Shown: positions 38,887 to 47,126 of the stretch, piece after piece
How positions within the stretch are numbered: the stretch's first letter is position 1
Layout of the letters: each line of letters starts with the position of its first letter
From: Microbacterium sp.
Lineage (GTDB): Bacteria; Actinomycetota; Actinomycetes; Actinomycetales; Microbacteriaceae
Assembly: GCA_017306415.1 (NCBI GenBank)
Contig: JAFKIL010000007.1
Span: 62,001-126,000, forward strand
Direction: 5' to 3'
Length of the DNA stretch: 64,000 nt
The notes under the pieces: model-generated
The model's database searches: none
Told to the model about the DNA's origin: nothing
The model's input: the letters and a program-made list of their open reading frames with translations, nothing else
Translations under genes and position numbers: made by a program

Positions 38887-39978
38887 TCATACCCGTCTGT
38901 CGCGAACGGGAGTCTCAGGGACGACCGGGCCCATCATGAGCGGGGTCGCCAGCGGTATGCAGCCGCACGTCGTCCCGAACTCGATGTCGATGTCGACCGT
39001 CTCGTGGCGGGGCGGGAGCGTCGGATCCTGCGTGCGCTCGGAGAGCAGCCGCATCGCCTTCGCCGCGACGGTCTGCACGGGGATGACGCCCTGGGTCGGC
39101 TTGAGACCCGTCACAGTGGCCTCGCCGATCGAGTCGATCGTGGTGACGAGGACGTCACGGGGCACGTGCAGGCCCAGCCGCGCCACCGCGGCCATCGCCC
39201 CCCAGAACATCCGGTTGTTCGTGGCGAAGACTCCGAACGGCGGGGTGAGCGTGCGGAACAGCGCGAGCGCACCGGCGGCCGCGTCATCCGGAGTCGCGTG
39301 CCCCGAGGTGACATGGACGTCGAGGCCCGCCGCCTTCATCACGCGCAGGTAGCCGTTCTGGCGATCGCGCACGTTGGACACGGTCGTGTTGCCGGCGACG
39401 AGCGCGACCTGCCGGAGTCCGTGGTGGGCCACGAGGTGCTCGACGAGCCGGCCCGCCGCCCTGCGGTTGTCGGCGAGCACGTGGTCGGCGGTCTTGCGCA
39501 CCGACGGCACCGAACGATCGACGATCACGGTCGGGATCTCGCTGACCGCGTCGGGGAGGCTGGGTGCGCCGCTCGGGAGCACGATCAGCCCGTCGACCCG
39601 CTGCTGGCGGAACGTGCGCAGATACCGCTCCTCCTGGTCGGCCTCCTCGTCGGAGTCGCCGAGCAGGAGCGTGGGCGACGCCGGAGACAGCCGCTCCTCG
39701 ATCGCACGGGTGAGCAGGGCGAAGAAGCCGTTGCGCACGTCCGGGATGATCAGGCCGATGAAGCCCGATCGCCGCGTGCGCAGCCCCGTCGCGGCTGCGT
39801 CGCCGACGTACGACAGCTGTGCGGCGGCGGCCAGGACGCGCTCGCGCATCGCCGGGGCGACGTACGCCTCGTCGTTCAGCACGCGCGACACCGTCTTGGT
39901 CGACACGCCGGCGAGCCGGGCCACGTCGGCGAGACGCGCCGGCGGGCGAAGGCCGGGTCGAGGAGCGGTCTCGGTCAT
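38887..39978 (-). CDS. LacI-family repressor of the sugar locus
   Basis: A 363-aa regulator. HTH: LADVARLAGVSTKTVSRVLN, followed by the hinge helix MRERVLAAAAQLSYVGDAAATGLR. The ligand domain shows IGLIIPDVRNGFFALL and VDGLIVLPSG. ATG 39978 overlaps the kinase stop (ATGA), so it is made with the kinase. Operators consistent with this family lie in the kinase-aldolase intergenic region, suggesting control by a sugar or sugar phosphate. Confidence 0.92.
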   Translation of the reverse strand: MTETAPRPGLRPPARLADVARLAGVSTKTVSRVLNDEAYVAPAMRERVLAAAAQLSYVGDAAATGLRTRRSGFIGLIIPDVRNGFFALLTRAIEERLSPASPTLLLGDSDEEADQEERYLRTFRQQRVDGLIVLPSGAPSLPDAVSEIPTVIVDRSVPSVRKTADHVLADNRRAAGRLVEHLVAHHGLRQVALVAGNTTVSNVRDRQNGYLRVMKAAGLDVHVTSGHATPDDAAAGALALFRTLTPPFGVFATNNRMFWGAMAAVARLGLHVPRDVLVTTIDSIGEATVTGLKPTQGVIPVQTVAAKAMRLLSERTQDPTLPPRHETVDIDIEFGTTCGCIPLATPLMMGPVVPETPVRDRRV

Positions 39979-41360
39979 GCGTGCCCCGAGACGCTGCCGA
40001 TGGCCGCATCCGAGCCGGAGAGCGGGATGACGTCGGCGGGCGGATAGCCCTCGGCCTCCCACCATCCCGCCGCCACGCCGGCGAGCAGGGCGGCGCCCCG
40101 CGACACCGCCTCCCGCTCCTGCGCCATGGCGACCGGATGCTGCGCTCGCCGCAGCTTCGCCTCGACCCAGCGGCGACTGCGCAGGCCGCCCCCGATGAGC
40201 AGCGTGGTCCCGGTCACCCCGGACAGGGCGCGCATCCGCACCTCGGCGTCGGCGGATGCCGCAGCGTAGCCCTCGAGCGTCGCCGCCCAGGCCTCCTGAG
40301 CGGGGCGCCGGAGGAGATCGGGGGAGACGTGGCCGTCCTGCATAGCGACCAGCGTCGGCAGGTCCAGCCCCTCCGCCTCCACGCGGATGGCGGAGAACTC
40401 GATGTCGTCGCGATCGACCCGGAGCGCCCTCTGCAGGTTGCGCATCGCGAGGCCCGGCCGGAGGGTCTCCCACAGCAGCATGTGCCTATCGGTCCCCGGC
40501 CATGCCGTGACGGTCAGGTCGCCGAGCTGATCCGGCCAGCTCGGGTGGGCTCCGCGGCTCGCGGCGGCGTCCCACGCGACGACGAGCGGTTCGCCCGTGC
40601 CCATCGAGTCGATGACCTCGGTGCGGTCGCCGCCGGAGCCGATGACGCCGACCGGGTGGTCGTGGCCGGCGATCGTGACGGGGATGCCGACGGGGAGTCC
40701 GCTCCACGCGGCTCCCTGAGCGGTGACCCGGCCGAACGGCGTTCCGGCGACGCGGGCCGGCGCCCAGACGAGGGAGTCGAGCCCGAGGAACGACAGGATC
40801 TCGCGATCGTACTCGCCCGCGACCGGGTCGAAGGCGCCGCTGGATGCCGCGAGCGACTGCTCCTGCGCGAGCGCTCCCGTCAGCTTCCAGACGGTCAGAC
40901 CCGCGACGCCGGTCCACGTGCCTCCGGTCTCGTGACCGTTGCGCAGCAGCCAGCCGAGCTTGGCGACGCTGGTCACGCTGCGAGCCTGACGGCCGGTCCG
41001 ACGGCGGACCTCGTCGGCTCCGAACCCGGCGACCAGCTCGTCGACGATCTCGGTGCCGCGCTCGTCGTGCCATGCCACCAGAGGAAGGTCGCTGGGACCG
41101 TCGGGGCGGATGATCGTGCCGGTCTCGCCCATGCTGGCGACGCCCACGGCGGAGACGCGCGAGGCGAGGACGCCCAGATCTGCGATCGCCGATCCGATCG
41201 CGGCGAAGAGGTCGTCAGTGGTCATCTCGACCCCGTGCGCACGGGTGGCGAACGGGGTGGGGGCGACGCCGATGCCCATCGATCGGCCGTGGCGGTCGAT
41301 GGCGTTCGCCTTGATCGACGACGTGCCCAGGTCGATGCCCAGAAGCAGTTCGTCTCGCAT
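39975..41360 (-). CDS. FGGY-family carbohydrate kinase
   Basis: A 461-aa kinase with N-terminal LLLGIDLGTSSIKAN (phosphate 1), VGVASMGETG, TVWKLTG, and C-terminal adenosine site LLIGGGLRSRRWVEAKL plus REAVSRGAALLAGVA. It should phosphorylate the imported sugar in the cytoplasm. ATG 41360 is chosen over a longer non-homologous frame. It heads the leftward operon kinase-lacI; the ABC genes follow after 98 nt. The substrate cannot be named; a ketose is favoured by the aldolase next door. Confidence 0.88.
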   Translation of the reverse strand: MRDELLLGIDLGTSSIKANAIDRHGRSMGIGVAPTPFATRAHGVEMTTDDLFAAIGSAIADLGVLASRVSAVGVASMGETGTIIRPDGPSDLPLVAWHDERGTEIVDELVAGFGADEVRRRTGRQARSVTSVAKLGWLLRNGHETGGTWTGVAGLTVWKLTGALAQEQSLAASSGAFDPVAGEYDREILSFLGLDSLVWAPARVAGTPFGRVTAQGAAWSGLPVGIPVTIAGHDHPVGVIGSGGDRTEVIDSMGTGEPLVVAWDAAASRGAHPSWPDQLGDLTVTAWPGTDRHMLLWETLRPGLAMRNLQRALRVDRDDIEFSAIRVEAEGLDLPTLVAMQDGHVSPDLLRRPAQEAWAATLEGYAAASADAEVRMRALSGVTGTTLLIGGGLRSRRWVEAKLRRAQHPVAMAQEREAVSRGAALLAGVAAGWWEAEGYPPADVIPLSGSDAAIGSVSGHA

Positions 41361-41403
41361 GGCTGTTACCCGTCCTCCTCGACGCCCAGAACGTCGGTGT
41401 TTC

Positions 41404-41456
41404 TGTCTATCGATGGACAAGCTAACATCCAGCACCTACTCTGTCTACCGTTGTCA
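41404..41456. promoter_or_regulatory. Aldolase promoter with two LacI-type operators
   Basis: TGGACA (41414-41419), 17 nt, TACTCT (41437-41442) is a strong rightward promoter. Operator 1, TGTCTATCGATGGACA (41404-41419), is a 16-bp near-palindrome over the -35. Operator 2, TGTCTACCGTTGTCA (41442-41456), shares the TGTCTA half and covers the start of transcription. The same region must hold the leftward kinase promoter. Confidence 0.7.
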
Positions 41457-41505
41457 GAAAATGTGCCCGCCCTTCCGGTGGGCTCCACGAACGGAGGACG
41501 GGCCC

Positions 41506-42474
41506 TTGGCTCTCATCACACTCACCGCCGCACTCGACGCCGCTCGAGCCGGTGGTTACGGGGTCGGGGCGTTCAACGTCACCGACCTCGCCCAGGCCGA
41601 GGCGGTCCTGGATGCCGCCGCCGAGACGGACTCGCCCGTCATCGTCCAGACGATCGCGGGAGCCTCGACGCATGGCCGCGACGAGCTGTTCTGGGAGGCA
41701 CTGGTGAACCTCATCGCGCACTACCCCGACGTGCCTGTCGTCCTCCATCTCGACCACGGCGCGAGCTACGACGACTGCGTGCGCGCGATCGGCGCGGGCT
41801 TCACCAGCGTCATGATCGACGGCAGCATGCGCGAAGACCACGTCACCCCCGCCACGTTCGAGGAGAACGTCACGGTGACCCGTCGCGTCGTGGAGTACGC
41901 CCACGAGAGGGGCGTCTCGGTCGAAGGCGAGCTCGGAACCATCGGCGGCTCGGAGGACGGCGGTGCGTCCAGCAAGGAGATCGTGCTCGCCGACCCCGAT
42001 GAGGCCGAGCGCTTCGTCGCCCGGACCGGGGTCGACGCCCTCGCCGTCGCGATCGGCACTTCGCACGGCGCGTACAAGTTCACCAGCCCGCCCGACGGCA
42101 CGGTGCTGCGGATGGACCTCATCGAGGAGATCGCCGGGCGCATCCCGAACACGCATCTCGTCATGCACGGCTCGTCGTCGCTGCCCGGGGACCTGCGCGA
42201 GATCATCAATGCGCACGGCGGCAAGCTCCCCGAATCGTGGGGCGTGCCGGAGTCCGAGAAGGCCCGCTCGACCAAGCTCGGCATCCGCAAGATCAACCAG
42301 GGCATGGACTCCCACATGGCGCATGCCGCCGCCGTCCGTACCTACCTCGATGAGGACGGGATCGGCGTCGACCCTGCGCTGTACGGATCGCGCGGACGAG
42401 TCGCGATGCAGCGGATCGTGGCCGACCGCATGCAGGTCTTCGGTCAGGCCGGCCAGTCGTACCGCCACCGCTGA
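41506..42474 (+). CDS. Class II ketose-bisphosphate aldolase
   Basis: A 322-aa zinc aldolase of the FbaA/GatY/KbaY family: GAFNVTDLAQAEAV, zinc ligands VLHLDHGASYDDC and VEGELGTIGGSEDG, AIGTSHGAYKF, LVMHGSSSLP and GIRKINQGMD. It cleaves ketose (bis)phosphates to two three-carbon or similar units. TTG 41506 is the start: GGAGG (41493-41497) is 8 nt before it and homology begins there; an ATG at 41461 would add 15 non-homologous residues. It is divergent from the kinase, under LacI-type operators. Confidence 0.92.
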   Translation: MALITLTAALDAARAGGYGVGAFNVTDLAQAEAVLDAAAETDSPVIVQTIAGASTHGRDELFWEALVNLIAHYPDVPVVLHLDHGASYDDCVRAIGAGFTSVMIDGSMREDHVTPATFEENVTVTRRVVEYAHERGVSVEGELGTIGGSEDGGASSKEIVLADPDEAERFVARTGVDALAVAIGTSHGAYKFTSPPDGTVLRMDLIEEIAGRIPNTHLVMHGSSSLPGDLREIINAHGGKLPESWGVPESEKARSTKLGIRKINQGMDSHMAHAAAVRTYLDEDGIGVDPALYGSRGRVAMQRIVADRMQVFGQAGQSYRHR

Positions 42475-42478
42475 GCCC

Positions 42479-42520
42479 ATCACGCCGGAGGGTGCGGGCC
42501 CGATCCCCCTCCGGCGTGAT
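42479..42520. terminator. Bidirectional terminator hairpin inside the MFS coding end
   Basis: ATCACGCCGGAGGG (42479-42492) pairs perfectly with CCCTCCGGCGTGAT (42507-42520), 14 bp with a 14-nt loop. It starts 5 nt after the aldolase stop and includes the stop and last 13 codons of the convergent MFS gene. Confidence 0.75.
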
Positions 42521-43814
42521 GCTCGGGGTGTCGTGGGCGGTGCGGGGCCTTCCCACGTGCAGCGAGTGCGGCGGCGAGGGTGACGACGATGAGGGCACAG
42601 AGGTAGACCGCGAACCAGGGTTCGTGACCGGCGCGCCTGCTGGCGTGCAGCAGGAGGGGAGCTGTGCCACCGAACAGGGAGTTCGCGATCGCGTAGCCGA
42701 AGCCGACGCCCAGCGCACGAACCTCCGGCGGGAATCGCTCTGCCTTGGCGACACCGTTGACGCTCAGGTATCCGGTGATGACGACCGCGGCGATCACGAG
42801 CATCGTCGTGATCGCCGCGACGTCGGTGAGGGCGTTCGCGCCCCACAGAAGCAGAGGTGCGACGACGATTCCGGCGACACCGAAGAAGACGAGCAGCGGG
42901 CGGCGGCCGACACGGTCGCTGAGTGCCCCTCCGACGGGCTGAAGGATCATCAGGACGACGAGAGCGACGATCACAGCGACCGTCGCCTGCAGTTCGCCGA
43001 CGTCGCCGCGCGCGGTCCGCATGGTCTCTCGGATCTCCTGCGGCACGCTCACCGTCAACGTGTAGAACGCCGCCGTGCCGCCAGCCGTGAGCAGCATCAC
43101 CCACCCCAGCGCGCGCCAGTGCTGCGTCAGCAGGATCCGCATCGACCCGCGTAGTGCACTCGCGACGGGGCGCGGCGCGGCCGATCGCGCGCGCAGGGCA
43201 CTCCAGATGACGGGCAGGGCCGCGAGACCGGCCACAGCGAACGCACCACGCCATCCCCATGTCGATGCTCCGGCGCGGCCGCCGACGGCCAGGGTCACCA
43301 GCAGCATCACCTGCGCCACCACCAGTCCTCCCACGATCGTGGCGCTCTGGAAGGATGCGAAGAACCCTCGGCGATTCGAGGTCGCCGCCTCGGTCAGCGC
43401 GACGGCGGCCGTCCCGTATTCGCCCCCGGTCGCGATGCCCTGCACGACGCCGATCAGCACGAGGACGACGGCAGCCCACCCGCCGATCCGGGCCTGCGAG
43501 GGGCACACGGCGAGGACGAGTGAGCAGGCGGCCATGAGGCTGACCGCACCGATCAGCGCCGGACGTCGTCCGCGACGGTCGGCGATGCGACCGAAGATCC
43601 ATGAGCCGACGGGTCGCATCACGAACGTCACCGCGAAGACGGCGTACACCCAGATCAGGGAGTTCTCGTCGGCCGGATCGAAGAACGCGGTGCGGAAGTA
43701 CGGCGCGAACCCCGCGTACACGTACAGGTTCACCCACTGCACGAGATTCGGGACCGAGGATGCGGCGATCAGGCGGACGGCATCCGACCGGGTGCCGCGG
43801 GTGGGGTTCGCCAT
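42480..43814 (-). CDS. MFS transporter, MHS (metabolite:H+ symporter) type
   Basis: A 444-aa protein with twelve helices. MHS hallmarks: PNLVQWVNLYVYAGFAPYF, the loop GRIADRRGRRPAL, VQGIATGGEYGTAAVALTE and the repeat GALSDRVGRRPLL. Such proteins carry carboxylates or osmolytes with protons; the substrate is unknown. TACGCT lies 6 nt before the ATG on the minus strand. The final 14 residues are Gly/His/Pro-rich because the terminator hairpin encodes them. Confidence 0.9.
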   Translation of the reverse strand: MANPTRGTRSDAVRLIAASSVPNLVQWVNLYVYAGFAPYFRTAFFDPADENSLIWVYAVFAVTFVMRPVGSWIFGRIADRRGRRPALIGAVSLMAACSLVLAVCPSQARIGGWAAVVLVLIGVVQGIATGGEYGTAAVALTEAATSNRRGFFASFQSATIVGGLVVAQVMLLVTLAVGGRAGASTWGWRGAFAVAGLAALPVIWSALRARSAAPRPVASALRGSMRILLTQHWRALGWVMLLTAGGTAAFYTLTVSVPQEIRETMRTARGDVGELQATVAVIVALVVLMILQPVGGALSDRVGRRPLLVFFGVAGIVVAPLLLWGANALTDVAAITTMLVIAAVVITGYLSVNGVAKAERFPPEVRALGVGFGYAIANSLFGGTAPLLLHASRRAGHEPWFAVYLCALIVVTLAAALAARGKAPHRPRHPEHHAGGGSGPHPPA

Positions 43815-43902
43815 GCGCTCAGCGTAACGAGCGGGCAGGGACGCATGCAGCAGCGATCGGAGGCGCAGGGTCACCCCAGAGTCGTGGGCGAGAATTGCCG
43901 AC

Positions 43903-44925
43903 ATGTCCGGAGACTCCGTCGCGCAGCCGTCCAGCGAAGCCCCCGATCCGAGGTCCGGTACGCCGCGGCGGAGCCGCCGCCGCAGGCAGCTCGCCTGGGC
44001 CATCCCCGCCGCGATCGTCGCGATCCTCACCGCCGTGCTTCCGCACCTGGACCTCCTCGCGGGGGAGGTCATCCCTGTCCTGCAGGCCCTCGTTCCGGTG
44101 GGTGCCGTCGTGCTGGCGCTCCTCGCCGTCGTCCTGCTGATCGCGCGGGCGTGGGTAGGCGCGCTCATCCTCTTCCTGGGTGCCGTCCTCGCCGTCGTCC
44201 CCACCCTCACCCCGATGCGGGGTGCGCCGGAGTGCGAGGTGCACACGCCGCTCACGGTGCTGTCCTTCAATGCGAAGTTCGCCCACGCGGATCCCGCTCA
44301 GCTCGCCGCGCTCATCCGCTCGGAGCGGGCTCGGGTCGTCATCCTGGTGGAGACGGATGAGGCACTGATCGACGCGGTCCTGCATCGACACGGTCTCGAC
44401 ACCGTGCTGCCCTATCGCACGCGCGAAGTGACCCCCGGCGGAGTGAACGGGAGCGTCATCCTCTCCGCCTACCCGCTGCACGATGAAGAGGACATCCCGG
44501 GCAGCGTCTTCGACGAGGTCACCGCGATCGCGACCCTCCCGGATGGGAGCCGGATGCGCGTGGCCGGTGTGCATCCACCCTCGCCGGTGGGGCAGCCGCA
44601 CGACTGGTACCGCGGGCTCACCGCCATCGACGAGTGGCTCCAGCGAACTCCGGACTCACGCCTCGTGGTCGCGGGCGATTGGAATTCGTCGTTCGCGCAT
44701 CCGGTCTTCCGGAGGCTGGCCTCCTCGCTGCGCGATGCGGAGCAGGCAGCCGGTCCGATACCGTGGCCCACCTGGCCGCAGGAGAAGCCCGTGCCCGCGT
44801 TCACCGCGATCGACCACATCCTCGCGCGTGGCGCGATGCCGACGGACTGGGCCAGCTTCCACATCGACGGGAGCGACCATCGCGCGGTCGTCGGGAGTTG
44901 GAGACTGTGCGCGCCGGCCCACTAG
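43903..44925 (+). CDS. Membrane-anchored endonuclease/exonuclease/phosphatase (EEP) family protein
   Basis: A 340-aa protein. Three helices in residues 30-105 precede an extracytoplasmic EEP domain: VLSFNAKFAHAD, VVILVETDEALI (metal-binding Glu), VAGVHPPSP, VVAGDWNSSFAHP and DHILARGAMP ... GSDHRAVVG with the catalytic Asp/His. It resembles secreted nucleases or sphingomyelinase-like phosphodiesterases; substrate unknown. Confidence 0.87.
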   Translation: MSGDSVAQPSSEAPDPRSGTPRRSRRRRQLAWAIPAAIVAILTAVLPHLDLLAGEVIPVLQALVPVGAVVLALLAVVLLIARAWVGALILFLGAVLAVVPTLTPMRGAPECEVHTPLTVLSFNAKFAHADPAQLAALIRSERARVVILVETDEALIDAVLHRHGLDTVLPYRTREVTPGGVNGSVILSAYPLHDEEDIPGSVFDEVTAIATLPDGSRMRVAGVHPPSPVGQPHDWYRGLTAIDEWLQRTPDSRLVVAGDWNSSFAHPVFRRLASSLRDAEQAAGPIPWPTWPQEKPVPAFTAIDHILARGAMPTDWASFHIDGSDHRAVVGSWRLCAPAH

Positions 44926-44965
44926 GGCTCATCTCTCGGGGCGGCTCGTGGTCGGCGACATCCGC

Positions 44966-45481
44966 TCAGGCGTCCGTCCCGGTACCTCCGGTGATGTCGA
45001 GCGACCCCAGGTATCTGCGGGTCATGCGGGCCTGAACGCGCCGTGCCAGGGGGCCGCCGAGCCGGGTGAACCATCGTGCGGGAGTCGAGAACGCGACGAT
45101 CGTGAACGTCACCTCGTCGTTCTCGCTGAGACGGAGTTCGAAGCGCTCCTCGCCTCGCTCCGGATGGCCGGGCAGGGTTCCGTAGGCGAAGCCGCACAGG
45201 TCGGCCGTCCTGGTCGCCCAGACCACGAGGCACGGCGCGCGGAAGCGGAGCGGGCCGAGGCGCAGCCGCATCAGCACCTGGGTGCCTTCACGCAGCGGCA
45301 CGTCCGACAGATCGACGGATGCACCGGCCCGGCGTTGGACTGCGCCGCTCAGGAGCTCGTCGGCAGCGCGCTCGAAGAAGCCGCGGCCGTGACCGACCCG
45401 CCGCGTCGCCCGGAGGTGACGGTAGCCCGCGGGGAGCGGCCCGCCGGTGGCGCCGACTTCGGGGTAGGTGACGTCGAGCAC
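44966..45481 (-). CDS. DUF1990 family protein
   Basis: A 171-aa protein with DUF1990 features: DVTYPEVGATGG, AGYRHLRATRRVGHGRGFFERAA, FAYGTLPGHPERGEERFELRL and FTIVAFSTPARWFTRLGGP. Function of the family is unknown; a lipid- or pigment-binding role has been guessed for related START-like folds, but nothing here proves it. GTG 45481 sits 6 nt after TAGCGT on the minus strand. Confidence 0.85.
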   Translation of the reverse strand: MLDVTYPEVGATGGPLPAGYRHLRATRRVGHGRGFFERAADELLSGAVQRRAGASVDLSDVPLREGTQVLMRLRLGPLRFRAPCLVVWATRTADLCGFAYGTLPGHPERGEERFELRLSENDEVTFTIVAFSTPARWFTRLGGPLARRVQARMTRRYLGSLDITGGTGTDA

Positions 45482-45548
45482 GCACCCACGCTATCCGTGT
45501 CGGGGGAGAGGGCATCGGATCCCCCGGGCATCTGGGTAGCCTTCGTCC

Positions 45549-45851
45549 ATGACCTTCATCAACGTCGGAACGCTCGGTGTCGTCCCCGGTCAGCGGGAGG
45601 CGCTCATCGCGCACCTCACACAGCGCAGCGATGTTCTCACCGACCTCGGCTGTCTCGCGTACGAGGTGGGGTCGAACGAGCAGGAACCGGACACCGTCTT
45701 CGTGATGGAGATGTGGGTGAGTGCCGAGGCTCATCAGGCCTCGCTGACCCGACCCGAGGTCCAGGCCGCGATCGCCGCCGCTCGGCCTCTCCTGTCGGGC
45801 GTCTTCGGTGGCTTCCGATTCGACGTCAGCGGGTCGCCCCTGCGCGACTGA
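45549..45851 (+). CDS. Putative quinol monooxygenase (ABM domain, YgiN-like)
   Basis: A 100-aa single ABM domain: FINVGTLGVVPGQREALIAH, CLAYEVGSNEQEPDTVFVMEMW and AHQASLTRPEVQAAI. Members oxidise quinols or heme-like compounds without a bound cofactor, or simply bind small molecules. TAGCCT (45537-45542) is 6 nt before the ATG. It is divergent from the DUF1990 gene. Confidence 0.85.
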   Translation: MTFINVGTLGVVPGQREALIAHLTQRSDVLTDLGCLAYEVGSNEQEPDTVFVMEMWVSAEAHQASLTRPEVQAAIAAARPLLSGVFGGFRFDVSGSPLRD

Positions 45852-45873
45852 GAGGAAGCCGTCCGGCGACGGC

Positions 45874-46332
45874 TCACGACGGGTCGACGTGCTCCGATCG
45901 CACGTGCTCGAACACGAGCGTCGTCTGTACGTCTGCGACCTCGGGTCGCGCCGTGAGCTGGTCGATCACGAAGGCGTAGACGGCGTCGACGTCCGGCACC
46001 GCGAGGTGGATGAGGAAGTCGTGGGTTCCGGAGATGACGAAGAGCCCGATCGTCTCGGGGAGCGACGAGGCGAACTCGCGGAACCCTTCGATGTTGGGTC
46101 GCGACGGAGGCCGCACGCGGACCGAGATCAGCGCTTGGACCGACCGGCCGACCGCATCCAGGTCGACTGCGGCATGAAAACCCGTGATCACCCCGCGCTC
46201 ACGGAGGTGGCGGATGCGCTCGAGCGAGGTCGTCGGCGAGACGCCCGCCTTCGCCGCCAGATCGCGGTTCGTCTGGCGGGCGTCATCCTGCAATTCGCGC
46301 AGCAGCGCGCGATCAACGGCGTCGAACTTCAC
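45874..46332 (-). CDS. Lrp/AsnC-family regulator
   Basis: A 152-aa regulator: N-terminal HTH (DAVDRALLRELQDDARQTNR, KAGVSPTTSLERIRHLRERG) and a C-terminal RAM/AsnC ligand domain (ALISVRVRPPS, IGLFVISGTHDFLIHLAVPD). It usually senses amino acids. GTG 46332 has ACGGAG about 7 nt upstream. It follows the DUF2000 gene by 49 nt and may share its promoter. Confidence 0.93.
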   Translation of the reverse strand: MKFDAVDRALLRELQDDARQTNRDLAAKAGVSPTTSLERIRHLRERGVITGFHAAVDLDAVGRSVQALISVRVRPPSRPNIEGFREFASSLPETIGLFVISGTHDFLIHLAVPDVDAVYAFVIDQLTARPEVADVQTTLVFEHVRSEHVDPS

Positions 46333-46381
46333 AGCGATCTCCGTCTCCCGTGTGACCTACGCAGAGTACCGTCCGAATCGG

Positions 46382-46861
46382 TCACGGCAGCAAGGGGAGA
46401 CGACCGACGATCTTGTCGACCGGGTTTCGAGGGCCGACCAGGCTCAGTGCCACGTAGGTGATCTCCTCGGCGTCGCTCGAGCGCATCGTGTCGAGGTATT
46501 CGTCGTAGACGCGGGTCTGCTGCGCCGCCTCCGGCATGTCCGCGAGGAAGATGTCCCCGCGCCTGGCCGCTTTCGCCCGGATCGCGAGCAGTGCGGCGTT
46601 GTCGGCGGTGAGCACGGTGCATCCCGCCCAGGGCAGTCCGGGATGCGCGGCGCCGGACCCGTCCACCGCGTCGGGCCCGAGGAGACCATTGACCGCGTCC
46701 ACGGTTGCCGCCGCAACGCAGATCGCGGCATTCACGGCGCGACCCGCCGGGGCGTCCTGATTCACCACCACGACCCACTTCAGTCGGGCAGATCGCGTGG
46801 GTGCGGAGGTGTCGATCTCCTCGGGTTCGAACCCGATGCTGCTGGTGACCATCGCAACCAT
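46382..46861 (-). CDS. DUF2000 family protein
   Basis: About 159 aa. The domain begins RLKWVVVVNQDAPAGRAVNA and has AHPGLPWAGCTVLTAD and ITYVALSLVGPRNPVDKIVG, typical of DUF2000, a family often found beside Lrp/AsnC regulators as here. Function is unknown. AAAGGA sits 3 nt before ATG 46861 and 12 nt before ATG 46852; either could be used. Longer frames to 47101 lack homology. Confidence 0.78.
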   Translation of the reverse strand: MVAMVTSSIGFEPEEIDTSAPTRSARLKWVVVVNQDAPAGRAVNAAICVAAATVDAVNGLLGPDAVDGSGAAHPGLPWAGCTVLTADNAALLAIRAKAARRGDIFLADMPEAAQQTRVYDEYLDTMRSSDAEEITYVALSLVGPRNPVDKIVGRLPLLP

Positions 46862-46890
46862 CCGTCCTTTCGCGCCGTTCGTGCGCGTGC

Positions 46891-46920
46891 AGCTCAGAAT
46901 CCTATGGACATTGCTGAGCT
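46891..46920. promoter_or_regulatory. Possible Lrp-type operator upstream of the DUF2000-lrp pair
   Basis: AGCTCAG (46891-46897) and CTGAGCT (46914-46920) are inverted around an AT-rich centre, and CAGAAT/ATTGCTG inside resembles the CAG...CTG ends of Lrp sites. A TAGGAT (minus strand, 46905-46900) could be the -10. The rest of the interval up to 47126 shows nothing else I can name. Confidence 0.45.
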
Positions 46921-47126
46921 TGGTGCACGTCATCCGTACGTCATACGGCGAATTTGCATCGGACTGGACGATCATCCGTCGCGACATGACCCGTCCAGCT
47001 CCCAGGGGCACGATCCACGGATGGTCGCTCGGAGCCGACGAGCCGCGCGAGTGCTCAGGACGTCTCGAATCGAACCGAATCGAATCGTCGGATCGTGTCA
47101 TCTCGTCCGTGGTCAGCGACGTGCTT

